Shown here one piece after another: positions 16,185 to 25,783 of a stretch of 64,000 bases of DNA (its first letter is position 1; each line of letters starts with the position of its first letter). Location of the stretch: NCBI GenBank assembly GCA_913776825.1, contig CAJYPV010000026.1, positions 310,001 to 374,000 on the forward strand. Reading direction: 5' to 3'. The DNA is from Burkholderiaceae bacterium. Its GTDB lineage: Bacteria; Pseudomonadota; Gammaproteobacteria; Burkholderiales; Burkholderiaceae_C. The position numbers and the translations under genes are program-made. The notes below the pieces were generated by a model. It worked only from the letters and a program-made list of their open reading frames with translations, did no database searches and was not told the DNA's origin.

Positions 16185-17306
16185 TCAGCGACGGACCTTG
16201 CCGTCGTCCGTCAGGATGGTCATGTCGACATAACGCGACCCGGTGTGACGCTGGTTCGAGAAGCTGACGAAGAAGCCGCCGAGGTTGATCTCGTTCAGGC
16301 CTTCCAGTCCCGTGATCAGACTGTCCGGCGTTGGCGAATTGCCGGCGCGCTTCAGGCCTTCCACCAGGGTCTTGGCGGCGATGAAGCCTTCCATGCCGGT
16401 GTAGCTCAGCTCCTTGTTGCCGGAGGCCTTGCTGCGCTGGATGTATTCCGATGCGATCGGCGTCAGGCCGGAGAACGGGAACGGCACGACCTGCGACACC
16501 ACCACGCCGCGCGCATCCTTCTTCAGCTCGCTGGCCAGCGCCTGCGCACCGACGAACGACAGGTTGTAGAAGTTGCCCATGAAGCCGGTGCGGCGCGCCG
16601 CGCGGATGAACGCCGCGCAGGAGTTGTAGGCGCTGATCTGGATGATGCATTCCGGCTTGCCGGCCATGATGCTGGCCAGGGCGGTGTCCACCGCCACCGA
16701 GTTGCGCTCCACCGTGCCCACCGACACCGGCGCCAGCTTCAGCGGCGCCATCGCGGCCTTGACCGCCTCCAGGCCGCCGATGCCGTAGGCATCGTTCTGA
16801 TAGAAGACGGCGATCTTCTTGATGCCGACGGCGGTGATCTGCTTGAGGATCTCGGCCGCCTCGTCCTGATAGGACGCGCGGATGTGGAACAGATACCGGT
16901 TGAACGGCGTGCGCAGGCCCTCGGCGCCAGTGAACGGCGCGAAGCACGGCACCTTGGCGGCGGTGAACAGCGGCATCGCGGCCAGCGTGGTGGGCGTGCC
17001 CACGTAACCGAACAGCGCGGTCACGCCGTCTTCCAGCAGGCGACGGGTGTTGGAGGCGCAACGCTCCGGCTCATAGCCGTCATCCAGGCTCTTGAGTTCG
17101 ATGCGGCGACCCGCCACGCCACCGCGGCTGTTGACCTGGTCGAACATCAGCATCGCGCCTTCGCGGAACTGCTCGCCGAGCTCCTTGGCCGGGCCGGAGA
17201 ACGGCGCCGACTGGCCCAGGATGATGCGCGAGTTGTCCGCGAAGACAGGCAGGCTGGCAGCCCCCGCGAAGGCGGCGGCGTGTTGGAGCAGTTGACGGCG
17301 TTTCAT
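16185..17306 (-). CDS. Branched-chain amino-acid-type ABC transporter binding protein
   Basis: The product is 373 residues with a short signal peptide containing a twin Arg (MKRRQLLQHAAAFAGAASLPVFA). A type I periplasmic binding fold of the Peripla_BP_6/LivK class follows (IILGQSAPFSGPAKELGEQFREGAMLMFDQVNSRGGVAGRRIEL; VTALFGYVGTPTT; IKKIAVFYQNDAYGIGGLEAVK). The gene stands alone: no Liv permease or ATPase genes are adjacent. The ligand cannot be predicted; members bind amino acids, amides, urea or aromatic acids. Confidence 0.88.
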   Translation of the reverse strand: MKRRQLLQHAAAFAGAASLPVFADNSRIILGQSAPFSGPAKELGEQFREGAMLMFDQVNSRGGVAGRRIELKSLDDGYEPERCASNTRRLLEDGVTALFGYVGTPTTLAAMPLFTAAKVPCFAPFTGAEGLRTPFNRYLFHIRASYQDEAAEILKQITAVGIKKIAVFYQNDAYGIGGLEAVKAAMAPLKLAPVSVGTVERNSVAVDTALASIMAGKPECIIQISAYNSCAAFIRAARRTGFMGNFYNLSFVGAQALASELKKDARGVVVSQVVPFPFSGLTPIASEYIQRSKASGNKELSYTGMEGFIAAKTLVEGLKRAGNSPTPDSLITGLEGLNEINLGGFFVSFSNQRHTGSRYVDMTILTDDGKVRR

Positions 17307-18024
17307 GATGTGGCGGTGGCAGAGGGGCCGGTGGGGACGGCTGGCGCTGGATTCGGAGCGGCCTGTGACCGGACCCTCAGGTCAGGCCACCACAGGCCGG
17401 AGACCGTCTGTCCGAACGGGCAGGCGGGCGGTAGAGCCGATGGGCCAACGGAACTGGCGACACGCCACGGCGCGCCGGCAGGCGGGAGGGCACGACACGC
17501 ACCACGCAGGCGGAATGGCCTGCGCGCGCCCGTCGCGCCGGGCAGAGCGCCATCTTGCTGGAAGCTGTCCCGTTTGCGACCCGGTGGCGTGCCCGGGGCG
17601 CGAATTATGCGGGGGGACCGTGGACAAGTTCACAACCGAATTCGTCAAACTGGGATCAATACCACTAGCCATGAATCGTTACAAATGCACGGTTCTTGCA
17701 AATTCGGTGGCGAAGATCGAGAAAGCCGAGGCGCCACCGGGGTCAGGTCTCGCGGCGGTCGACCTCGGGTGGCGCCGTCGCGCGTCGGCATGTCTTTGGT
17801 CGCTTGCGTCGATCGCCAAAACGGCTTTGGAAATCGGCATCGATGGCGCGCCTGTCGCTTGAGCGGCACGCCAATGCCCGTGATCGCGGACCGTCTGTGC
17901 GACAGGCGTGTTCCAGCAGGTGCCGGAAGCCATGCCCGGGCAGGGACCGATGGTGCGTGGCGAAGCGCTGCGATAGCCTTGCCGGCTTCTCTCCTTACCG
18001 CCGGCCTGGTGCTGGCCGTTGTCC
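17307..18024. other. Long spacer without recognised genes
   Basis: This is about 720 bp between the divergent binding-protein and M13-peptidase genes. Open frames here encode Arg-rich, non-protein-like sequence. An A/T-richer patch lies around 17600-17710. No RNA gene or repeat is recognised. Confidence 0.4.
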
Positions 18025-20055
18025 ATGTTCCGTCCCGCCCTGTTGGCCGCCGCTGCGGTGGCCGCCCTGTCCGCCGCGACGGTGCAGGCTCTTGACGTCA
18101 AGAGCTTCGCCACCGACGTCTCGCCCTGCGTCGACTTCTATGACCATGTGAACGGCCCCTGGGTCGCCCGCACCGAATTGCCGGCGGATCGCTCGCGCAT
18201 CGGCAGCTTCGACGGCCTGCGGGTCGCCAACGACCGCCTGCTGAGCGATGCCCTGGCCGAGCTGCTGGCCAAGCCCAAGCTGCAGACCACGCCCGGCCTC
18301 AAGCAGGTCGCCGCGTATTACGCCAGCGGCATGGACCTGCCCGCCATCGAGGCGCAGGGCCTGAAGCCGGTCAAGCCGCTGCTGGATCGCATCCAGGGCA
18401 TGAAGTCGAGCGAGGACCTGCCGGCGGTGATGGCGCAACTGGCGCGTGTCGGCATCGCCGCGCCGATCGGCGAGTTCGTGCGCGCCGATCCGAAGAACAC
18501 GCGCGTGAACGTGCTGACGCTGGCCCAGTCCGGCCTGGGTCTGCCGGACCGCGACGACTATTTCAAGGACACCGACATTGCCAAGAAGCTGCGCGAGGCC
18601 TACCGCCTCTATGCGCAGCGGCTGCTGTCGTCGGCCGGTTTCTCCGCCACGCCGGAGACGCTGGATGCGCTGATCGGTTTCGAATCCCAACTGGCCGAAG
18701 CCACCAAGCCGCGCGCATCGCTGCGTGATCCGCTGGCCAGCTACAACCCGATGACCACGCCGGAACTCGCCGGCAAGGCACCGGGCCTGAACTGGGAGGC
18801 CTATCTGAAGGCGCTGACCCGCAGCGACACCCGCCCCGGCGGCGTGGAGCGCCTGATCGTCGCGCAGCCCGAATTCATGCAGCGCGTGGCGCTGATGGCC
18901 GAGCACATCCCGCTGTCGACCTGGCAGACCTATCTGCGGCTGCGGGTGCTGGACAACAGCGCCAACCGCCTGCCCAAGGCCTATGCGGATGCCCATTTCG
19001 ATTACTACGGCGCCACCATCAGCGGCCTGCAGGCGCGCACGCCGCGCAATGAAGAAGTCATCCTGCTGATCGGCGGCCGCACCGGCGGCTCGCCGCTGGG
19101 TCTGGCCTTGGGTGAGCTGTTCGTGTCGAAGGCGTTCTCGCCGGAAGCCCAACGCCGCGCGACGCTGCTGATCGGCGATGTGAAGGCCGCGATGCACACG
19201 CGCATCGAGAACCTCACCTGGATGAGCCCGGAGACCAAGGTCAAGGCGCTGGAGAAGCTGGCCGCGATGCAGCCCAAGATCGGCGCGCCCGAGAAGTGGC
19301 CGCAGTATGTGGGCCTGTCGCTGCAGCCTAAGGACTTCGCCGGCAATCAACTGCGCGCCGCGTCCTGGTACCACGACGAGCAGATCAAGGACCTCGATCG
19401 CCCGACCGACCGCACCCGGTGGACCATGGCGCCCTACATCGTCAATGCGCAAGCGGGCGGCCTGAACGAGATCACCTTCCCGGCCGGCATCCTGCAGCCG
19501 CCGTTCTTCGATGCGAAGGCCGACGACGCGGTGAACTACGGCGGCATCGGCATGGTGATCGGGCACGAGATCATTCACCACTTCGATGACCGCGGTCGCC
19601 AGTTCGACAGCATCGGCAGCCTGAACGACTGGTGGACCGCCTCGGACGCCGAGAACTACAAGACGCGCGCCGATCGCGTGGTGGCGCTGTATGAGCGTTA
19701 TGAGCCGGTGGCCGGCACGCCCATCAACGGTCGCCTGACGCTGGGCGAGAACATCTCCGACATGGCCGGCATGCCGATCGCCTTCGACGCCCTGCAGAAC
19801 GCGCTCAAGCGCACCGGCAAGACCGAGAAGATCGACGGCTACACCCAGGAGCAGCGCTTCTTCCTGTCCAACGCCATGGTGTGGCGCAACAAGTCGCGCG
19901 AGGCGGCCCTGCTCAACCAACTGCGCACCGACCCGCATTCGCCGGGCAAGTACCGCGTGCTGGCGCCGATGTCCAACATGCCGGAATTCGCGCAGGCCTT
20001 CAGCTGCAAGAGCGGCGATGCGATGGTCGCGGCGGACCCGATCAAGGTCTGGTGA
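18025..20055 (+). CDS. M13 family (neprilysin-like) zinc metallopeptidase
   Basis: The product is 676 residues with a signal peptide (MFRPALLAAAAVAALSAATVQA). The N-terminal M13 domain carries CVDFYDHVNGPWV. The catalytic domain has VIGHEIIHHFDDRGRQFD (HExxH, His514/Glu515/His518) and ENISDMAG (third zinc ligand Glu575). The end, AFSCKSGDAMV, is typical of the C-terminal Cys-x-x-G-x-x-M of PepO-type enzymes. All catalytic residues are present. It should cleave oligopeptides in the periplasm or outside the cell. The start could also be TTG 18019, six bases earlier. A GC-rich hairpin follows. Confidence 0.93.
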   Translation: MFRPALLAAAAVAALSAATVQALDVKSFATDVSPCVDFYDHVNGPWVARTELPADRSRIGSFDGLRVANDRLLSDALAELLAKPKLQTTPGLKQVAAYYASGMDLPAIEAQGLKPVKPLLDRIQGMKSSEDLPAVMAQLARVGIAAPIGEFVRADPKNTRVNVLTLAQSGLGLPDRDDYFKDTDIAKKLREAYRLYAQRLLSSAGFSATPETLDALIGFESQLAEATKPRASLRDPLASYNPMTTPELAGKAPGLNWEAYLKALTRSDTRPGGVERLIVAQPEFMQRVALMAEHIPLSTWQTYLRLRVLDNSANRLPKAYADAHFDYYGATISGLQARTPRNEEVILLIGGRTGGSPLGLALGELFVSKAFSPEAQRRATLLIGDVKAAMHTRIENLTWMSPETKVKALEKLAAMQPKIGAPEKWPQYVGLSLQPKDFAGNQLRAASWYHDEQIKDLDRPTDRTRWTMAPYIVNAQAGGLNEITFPAGILQPPFFDAKADDAVNYGGIGMVIGHEIIHHFDDRGRQFDSIGSLNDWWTASDAENYKTRADRVVALYERYEPVAGTPINGRLTLGENISDMAGMPIAFDALQNALKRTGKTEKIDGYTQEQRFFLSNAMVWRNKSREAALLNQLRTDPHSPGKYRVLAPMSNMPEFAQAFSCKSGDAMVAADPIKVW

Positions 20056-20063
20056 TCGACCGC

Positions 20064-20112
20064 TGCTGAGCGCGTGAGCGCGTGAGCGCCTGAGCACGCG
20101 TGAGCGTGCGAG
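20064..20112. repeat. GAGCGCGT short tandem repeat
   Basis: The stretch after the M13 gene consists of degenerate 8-9-bp units (TGAGCGCG, TGAGCGCC, TGAGCACGCG). Simple-sequence DNA without an evident role. Confidence 0.5.
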
Positions 20113-20163
20113 CGCCCGGTGTTCATGCGTCCCGTCTGGGGCGCATGACCCGGGCGCTTTGTC
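20111..20163 (+). terminator. Hairpin terminator after the M13 peptidase gene
   Basis: AGCGCCCGGTG-TTCATGCG pairs with CGCATGA-CCCGGGCGCT across a short loop and is followed by TTGTCC. The stem is long but imperfect, and the U-tract is weak. Confidence 0.6.
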
Positions 20164-20409
20164 CATCGGCTCCGCCCGTGCCGAAGGGCACCCCGTCTGT
20201 GCCTGCCGCACCACAAGCCGGCTGCGTATCGCGCGCTGAAACCATTCGCGACGCGATGCCTGCTACAACCGGCCACTGAGGAAAGCGCTGCCTCACTCCC
20301 GCGAGGCGTGATGCAGCGCTTCTCCAGCGCCACACGGTGAGTCCGAGTCTCGCCGAAGGCCCAGGCCGACTCATCCGGCTTGATTCAGAACTCCTTCTGC
20401 AGACGTTCC

Positions 20410-21681
20410 ATGACCGCTCCGTCCATTCCCGGCCCTTCCGCTCCCGGCCCTGCCATCTCCGGCCCGCCGCCTTCTTTCAGTCCCTACCAGCGTTTCGCGG
20501 TGGCACTGCTGACGCTGCTGCAGTTCGCCGTCATCCTCGACTTCATGATCATGTCCCCGCTGGGCGCGATCATCATGCCGACGTTGTCGATGACCGCGCA
20601 GCAGTTCGGCATGGTCGTCTCGGCCTATGCCTTCAGCGCCGGCATCGCCGGACTGCTCACGGCGGGCTTCGCCGACCGCTATGACCGCAAGAAGCTGCTG
20701 CTGTTCTTCTATGGCGGCTTCCTGCTCGGCACCTTGTGGTGCGGCCTGGCCAACAGCTTCGAGATGCTGCTGCTGGCGCGCATCGTCACCGGGCTGTTCG
20801 GCGGGGTGATCGGCTCGATCGTCATGGCCATCACCGCCGACCTGTTCGAGCCCGCGCTGCGCGGCCGCGTGATGGGGATGCTGCAAGGCGGCTTCGCGGC
20901 CAGCCAGGTGCTGGGTCTGCCGTTCGGTCTGTTCCTTGCCGCGCATGGCGGCTGGCATGCCCCGTTCCTCGCGCTGGTGGCGATGGGGTTGGTCGGCGGC
21001 CTGTTGATCGCGCTGTTCATGAAGCCGGTGAATGCGCACCTGGGCGCCGCCCGGACCGACAGCGCGCGGGCGCACCTGTGGCGCACCCTGATGAAGCCGC
21101 GCCACTGGCTCGCCTTCGGCACCACCGCCTTGCTGACCACCGGCGGCTTCATGCTGATGCCCTTCGCCAGCGCGTTCGTCGTGCACAACGTCGGCATTCC
21201 GTTGAGCGAGCTGCCGGCCATCTATCTGGCGACCGGCCTCGCGGCGCTGGTGGCCTCGCCGATGATCGGGCGGCTGGCCGATCGCTTCGGCCCGATGCCG
21301 GTCTTCTACACCGGATGCGTCATCACCGCGGCGATGGTGCTGATCTACACGCACCTCGGCCCGTCGCCGCTGACCTTGCTGATCGTGGTGAACGTGGTGA
21401 TGTTCGTGGGCATCTTTTCCCGCATCATTCCCTGGCAGGCGATGGCGGCGGGCATTCCGTCGCCCGAGCAGCGCGGCGCCTTCAATGCGATCAACAGCGC
21501 CTTGCAGCAACTCGCCGGCGGCGTGGCGTCGCTGGTGGCCGGCCATCTGGTGCACATCGGCGCCGATGGTCAGCTGCAGGACTTCCCACGCGTCGGCTAT
21601 GTGGTGATCGCTTCCACGATGATCGCCGCCGTGCTGATGCGCCAGGTGGCGCGGACGCGGCCCGCCGCCGGCGCGAACTGA
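20410..21681 (+). CDS. MFS transporter (drug/metabolite exporter type)
   Basis: The product is 423 residues. A Pro/Gly/Ser-rich N-terminal tail precedes about 12 transmembrane helices. Helix 1 is LLTLLQFAVILDFMIMSPLG. The motif-A loop is GFADRYDRKKLLLFFYGGFLLGTL and the second-half copy is GRLADRFGPMPVFYTGC. Its best resemblance is to arabinose-efflux-permease-like exporters (AraJ/YdhP/CmlA group); the substrate is unknown. ATG 20410 is preferred over TTG 20380, although no strong Shine-Dalgarno is visible. The gene appears monocistronic. Confidence 0.85.
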   Translation: MTAPSIPGPSAPGPAISGPPPSFSPYQRFAVALLTLLQFAVILDFMIMSPLGAIIMPTLSMTAQQFGMVVSAYAFSAGIAGLLTAGFADRYDRKKLLLFFYGGFLLGTLWCGLANSFEMLLLARIVTGLFGGVIGSIVMAITADLFEPALRGRVMGMLQGGFAASQVLGLPFGLFLAAHGGWHAPFLALVAMGLVGGLLIALFMKPVNAHLGAARTDSARAHLWRTLMKPRHWLAFGTTALLTTGGFMLMPFASAFVVHNVGIPLSELPAIYLATGLAALVASPMIGRLADRFGPMPVFYTGCVITAAMVLIYTHLGPSPLTLLIVVNVVMFVGIFSRIIPWQAMAAGIPSPEQRGAFNAINSALQQLAGGVASLVAGHLVHIGADGQLQDFPRVGYVVIASTMIAAVLMRQVARTRPAAGAN

Positions 21682-22150
21682 GCGCCTCCGGTCCGGCAAG
21701 GCGCGTGAACGCCAGCGGGCCGCGAAGCGCTGAAACATCTGTTGACGAGTTTCGGCGCTCTATCGCCCACTTTGACCTCGGTCGGCACCATGCGGGTGCC
21801 GCTGCGCGAATGGCGCTCAATATCCCTTCGAAAACACGGGCGAATGCCGCGCCGGGACGCGCTCGGGCTGCGTGCGTACGCTCGACCACTTGAATCCCTC
21901 GACGGCTGAGCGGCCTCGTCGGCGTTGCTGTCCCATGGATGGCGTGCCGCGGCGCTCAGGGCGACGGCGCATTGGCGTCAACAGGGAGCTTTGCGAAGCC
22001 GTCACACGTCGTTTGCATCCAGTCTTTAGGCTGACCGTCCGAAGCCGACCGGCGCTGTGGTCGTGCTTCTTCTTCGAGCGATGTCTGTGGTCCCGCGCCA
22101 GCGCGGTGATGCGTGCAGCGTCGTCCTCCGAATTTTCCAAGTGTGATCCC
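21682..22150 (+). other. Spacer without recognised genes
   Basis: About 470 bp between the MFS gene and the small lipoprotein gene. The downstream frame is open through part of it, but the encoded residues are Arg-rich and no signal supports a start there. No repeat or RNA is recognised. Confidence 0.4.
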
Positions 22151-22630
22151 ATGTCTGTGCTTGCCTCCTTCCTCACCTGGCGTCGTGTTCGCGTGGCCGT
22201 GCTGCCCATGCTGGCCGCGATCGCCGTGGGCGGATTGACGGCCTGTTCCCGCGCGCCGAGCTATGACGGTCCGGAGCTCTCGGCCTGGGAAGCCCATCAG
22301 CATGAGCGCTGCGTGGCGCTGGTCACGCAGATGTGGGGCGATGAGCGCGTGCGGCACACCTCCGCCGAGCGCGGCGCCCGCGGCCTGGACTATGTCTGGG
22401 TCAACGCCGATGTCGACGACGACCGCGACGACATCGATCGCCGCACGGCTCGCGGCACCCGTCACGCCGGCCATTGCCAGTTCGAGGGCGGCTCGGATGC
22501 GGTGCACATCCACACCTATGCGCTGAGCGACGGCGCGGTCGCGGAGGCGAATGAAGCCGCCTCGGGCTACCGGTTCTTCACGGCTTCGGCGAACGCGAAC
22601 GTGGCGTTGGCGGACGAGGCGGGGGATTGA
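22151..22630 (+). CDS. Small lipoprotein of unknown function
   Basis: The product is 159 residues with a lipoprotein signal: RRVRVAVLPMLAAIAVGGLTAC, lipobox LTAC. The mature part is hydrophilic and acidic (VWVNADVDDDRDDIDRR; HCQFEGGSDAVHIHTYALSDG). I do not recognise the family. The ATG at 22151 is chosen because the signal peptide starts there; the in-frame upstream extension is not protein-like. It is followed by a GAGGC-rich spacer and a VOC-family gene on the same strand. Confidence 0.65.
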   Translation: MSVLASFLTWRRVRVAVLPMLAAIAVGGLTACSRAPSYDGPELSAWEAHQHERCVALVTQMWGDERVRHTSAERGARGLDYVWVNADVDDDRDDIDRRTARGTRHAGHCQFEGGSDAVHIHTYALSDGAVAEANEAASGYRFFTASANANVALADEAGD

Positions 22631-22772
22631 GCTGGGCGCTGAGGCCCTGAGGCGTTGAGGCGTTGAGGGCATGAAGCCCTGAGCCATTGCGGCGTTGCGC
22701 GGTTCGGCATGGGTGCCCAACTTCTGGCCCAATCTCACCTCACCCAGTTCCAGGCCTGACCGGTCCCCCACC

Positions 22773-23156
22773 ATGCTCCGACGCCTTCATCACGCCGCCA
22801 TCATCTGCGGCGATTACGACGTCTCCCGCCGCTTCTACACCGAGGTGCTCGGCCTGCGGGTGCTGGCGGAACACTATCGCGAGGCGCGGCGCTCGTACAA
22901 GCTGGACCTGGCGCTGCCCGATGGCGGTCAGATCGAGCTGTTCTCGTTCCCCGATGCGCCGCCGCGGCCGTCCTATCCCGAAGCCCGCGGCCTGCGCCAT
23001 CTGGCATTTGCGGTGGACGATGTCGACGCCTTCAAGTCCACCCTGCAGGCCCAGGGCGTGGCGGTGGAGCCGGTGCGGGTCGATGAGTACACCGGACGAC
23101 GCTACACCTTCTTCGCCGATCCGGACGGCCTCCCGCTGGAGCTCTACGAGATCTGA
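22773..23156 (+). CDS. VOC-family glyoxalase-like metalloenzyme
   Basis: The product is 127 residues, a single vicinal-oxygen-chelate domain of two beta-alpha-beta-beta-beta repeats. It opens LRRLHHAAIICGDYDVSRRFYTEVLGLRVL and ends YTFFADPDGLPLELYEI. The four expected metal ligands are present: His in RLHHAA, Glu in QIELFSF, His in GLRHLAF and Glu in LELYE. It resembles the GloA2/YaeR group annotated as lactoylglutathione-lyase-like; the substrate is unproven. The in-frame extension to 22695 is rejected because the domain starts at the later ATG. Confidence 0.85.
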   Translation: MLRRLHHAAIICGDYDVSRRFYTEVLGLRVLAEHYREARRSYKLDLALPDGGQIELFSFPDAPPRPSYPEARGLRHLAFAVDDVDAFKSTLQAQGVAVEPVRVDEYTGRRYTFFADPDGLPLELYEI

Positions 23157-23238
23157 TCCCGCCGCACCCGGTGCCAGGTCTTGCCGGAGCAGGCAGGCGC
23201 GACGCATGAGCTCACTCGCACACTCGCGCATCAAGCGC

Positions 23239-24081
23239 TCACTGACGCATCAGCCACGCCGTGGCGTCGGCCACCGTCATGCGGCGCACGCCGAGCGCCT
23301 CGGCACGTGACAGGAATGCCTGCTCGCCCGCTTCGAAACCTCCGACCGGGCTCATGCCATCGCTGAGCAACACCACCCGGCTGCGACGCTCGGCGTCCAT
23401 CTCGGCGAACAGATCGTCCGCCGTCGCTGCGACGCAGTGGCTGCTCGCCTCGCCCGCGATGAAGGTGACGCCGGGGAAGTCCACGATCCGGCGCACCAGC
23501 GCGTGATTCGTCTGGGTGCGCGGATCGCCGTCGACCGGCACTTCGGCCCGCACGGCGCTGTATTGCTCGGTCAGCGGATTCAAGCCCTTCAGCACCTTCT
23601 CCACCGTGCGGCAGGACGACGCCTCCCAGCGCCCCAGCGCCTCGGCCAGCGCGCCATGCAGGTTGTGGCCCCAGGTGCCGGTGACGCAGTGAGTCGGCCA
23701 CACCATCAGCGTGTACTTCTTGGGGCTGGCCTCCAACGCATTCAGGTAGGCCAGCACCGTGGCCTGCAGTGACGGATCGCGCGGCGCATAGGCGCCGTCG
23801 CGCACCGATTGCGCCGTGATCGCGGTGAACGGAGAGACCGCGTCGGATGCGTCGTCGGTGGCGACCGAGTGCCCGCCGCGCTTCCAGAACGCGGGCCGCT
23901 CGATCCCGTAGACCGCGTGGGAATCGAGCGTCACCACGATGTCGGAGAGCCGCGATCCCGCCGTCTCCACCAGCGCGGCCACGCGGCGCAGATCCGCGTC
24001 GGCGCCGGGCACGGGCAGGGTGGCACCAGCGATGTCACAAAAATCATTCTGCGGATCGACGAGAAGCAATTGCGCGGTCAT
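23239..24081 (-). CDS. Isochorismatase-like cysteine hydrolase (nicotinamidase type)
   Basis: The product is 280 residues. The isochorismatase-superfamily triad is visible: Asp9 (LLLVDPQNDF), Lys162 (TVEKVLKG) and Cys216 (EASSHCVAAT). The metal-site motif is DSH (52-54), and WPTHCVTGTWG matches the nicotinamidase WPxHC signature. It could deamidate nicotinamide in NAD salvage, but it is longer than PncA (about 210 residues) and may have another amide substrate. The ATG at 24081 has GGAG about 8 bases upstream; a longer in-frame start at 24132 is unsupported. Confidence 0.85.
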   Translation of the reverse strand: MTAQLLLVDPQNDFCDIAGATLPVPGADADLRRVAALVETAGSRLSDIVVTLDSHAVYGIERPAFWKRGGHSVATDDASDAVSPFTAITAQSVRDGAYAPRDPSLQATVLAYLNALEASPKKYTLMVWPTHCVTGTWGHNLHGALAEALGRWEASSCRTVEKVLKGLNPLTEQYSAVRAEVPVDGDPRTQTNHALVRRIVDFPGVTFIAGEASSHCVAATADDLFAEMDAERRSRVVLLSDGMSPVGGFEAGEQAFLSRAEALGVRRMTVADATAWLMRQ

Positions 24082-24241
24082 GAAGATCTCCGGGTGAGCA
24101 CGGACGGCAGTATGCGGGCGTCCGCGAGGCACCGGTTCAAAACGGCGCCCTGGAAATGATCACGCGCCTGGACGCGAACAGCGTCACAGGCGCGCGAAGC
24201 AGCACGCGCGGCCAGCCGATGCTGGCCGATGGCGGATCAAC

Positions 24242-25783
24242 TCAGAGCCGGAACACCCGCACCGCTTCGACCAGGCTGTGGGCCTGGCCGCGCAGGCTGG
24301 ACGCGGCAGCGGCGATCTCTTCCACCATGGCGGCGTTCTGCTGGGTCGCCGCATCCATTTCATTGACCGCGCCGGAGACCTGCGACACGCCCTGCGCCTG
24401 CTCGGCGCTGGCCACGCTGATCTCGCTGACGATGCCGGTGACCCGACGGATCGCGTCCACCACCTCGGTCATGGTTTCGCCGGCGCGGTTGACCAGCGCA
24501 GTGCCGGCCTCGACCTGCTCGACGCTCGCTTCGATCAGGGACTTGATTTCCTTTGCCGCACCCGCCGAACGGCCGGCGAGGTTGCGCACCTCGGCCGCCA
24601 CCACCGCGAAGCCACGGCCCTGTTCACCGGCGCGGGCCGCTTCGACCGCCGCGTTCAGCGCCAGGATATTGGTCTGGAAGGCGATGCCGTCGATCACGCC
24701 GATGATGTCGGCGATCTTGCGCGAGCTGCCATGGATGCCCTGCATCGTCGACACCACATCGGCGACCACCTGGCCACCGCGCTGCGCCACGTCGGCGGCA
24801 TTGGTGGCGAGCTGATTGGCTTCGCGCGAGGACATCGCCGTCTGGCCCACCGTGCCGTTGAGCTCTTCCATCGCGCTCGCCGCGCGCTGCACATTGGAGG
24901 CCGTTTGCTCGGTGCGCTGGCTCAGGTCCTGATTGCCGGCCGAGACTTCCTGGCAGGCGTTCTGGATGTTCTCGGATGAATCCCGCACCTGCGAGATCGC
25001 GCGCTGCAGACTCAGTCGCATGGTGTCGAGGTCTCGCATCATGTGCGCGATCTCGTCATGACCGTCGCTGGGCGCGCTGCGGGTCAGATCACCGGCCGCC
25101 ACCGCGCCGACGACTTCGCTGGCGCGACGCAGCGGCACCGTGACCGAGCGCGTCAGCATCCAGGCGAACACGCCGCCAATGATCAGCGCCAATGCGCCGA
25201 TCACGCCGATGTTCCATTGCGCATGCGTGGTCGCGCTGTCCACACCGGCGGCCATGTCGTCCAGCGTCTTTTGCTGGAACTTCAGATAGCCCGACATCTT
25301 CGCGAGATAGACCTCGGACTGCGGCTTGAATTCCTGCGTGAGGATGCGTTCCGCCTCTTCGGTGCTGTTGGATTTCTTCGCGGCGGCGATGCGGTCGCGG
25401 GTGGCGATGTAGTTCTTGCGGGCGTCGGTCAGCTCGGCGACGACCTTCTTTTCCTCGTCGCTCTTGGGCAGCCCGTCCAGCGTCTTGACGATCTCATTGC
25501 CGCGCGCGGTGGAGATCTTCACATCCTCGACGAAGTAGTCCGACAGCGTGGTGTCCGAGCTCTTGGCAATCGCGGTGTAGCGCTTCACGCCGACCAGCGT
25601 CAGCATGTACCACTCGCTGACCAGCCGCTCCTTCTGCAGCGGGATGGCCATCATGTCGCGGGTGGACTGCGCGGTGCGCCCCAGGCTCAGGCTGCCGATG
25701 ATCATGATGGTGGCCAGCAGCGCCAGCACGACGCCAAAGCCGGCGGTCAGGCGCACCGACAGCCGCATATCGTTGAGTTTCAC
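24242..25783 (-). CDS. Methyl-accepting chemotaxis protein
   Basis: The product is about 513 residues. The start is GTG 25783 with AGGGG 7 bases upstream; ATG 25813 is also in frame. Layout: TM1 (LTAGFGVVLALLATIMIIG), a periplasmic four-helix-bundle sensor of the 4HB_MCP type (about 150 residues), TM2 (IGVIGALALIIGGVFAWMLTRSVTVPLRR), HAMP, then a long coiled coil with the MCP hairpin tip (IDGIAFQTNILALNAAVEAARAGEQGRGFAVVAAEVRNLA). No C-terminal CheR-binding pentapeptide is seen. The ligand is unknown. It is an inner-membrane receptor feeding CheA/CheW, which are encoded elsewhere. Confidence 0.93.
   Translation of the reverse strand: MKLNDMRLSVRLTAGFGVVLALLATIMIIGSLSLGRTAQSTRDMMAIPLQKERLVSEWYMLTLVGVKRYTAIAKSSDTTLSDYFVEDVKISTARGNEIVKTLDGLPKSDEEKKVVAELTDARKNYIATRDRIAAAKKSNSTEEAERILTQEFKPQSEVYLAKMSGYLKFQQKTLDDMAAGVDSATTHAQWNIGVIGALALIIGGVFAWMLTRSVTVPLRRASEVVGAVAAGDLTRSAPSDGHDEIAHMMRDLDTMRLSLQRAISQVRDSSENIQNACQEVSAGNQDLSQRTEQTASNVQRAASAMEELNGTVGQTAMSSREANQLATNAADVAQRGGQVVADVVSTMQGIHGSSRKIADIIGVIDGIAFQTNILALNAAVEAARAGEQGRGFAVVAAEVRNLAGRSAGAAKEIKSLIEASVEQVEAGTALVNRAGETMTEVVDAIRRVTGIVSEISVASAEQAQGVSQVSGAVNEMDAATQQNAAMVEEIAAAASSLRGQAHSLVEAVRVFRL

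Noticed and set aside
17305..17862. Plus-strand frame of 185 residues upstream of the M13 gene
   Set aside because: Arg/Gly-rich, low-complexity-like and lacking RBS or motif; treated as a spacer.
17995..20214. Long antisense frame over the M13 peptidase gene
   Set aside because: Composition is Arg/Ala/Gly-rich and it is antisense to a complete peptidase with all catalytic motifs; typical of GC-rich DNA.
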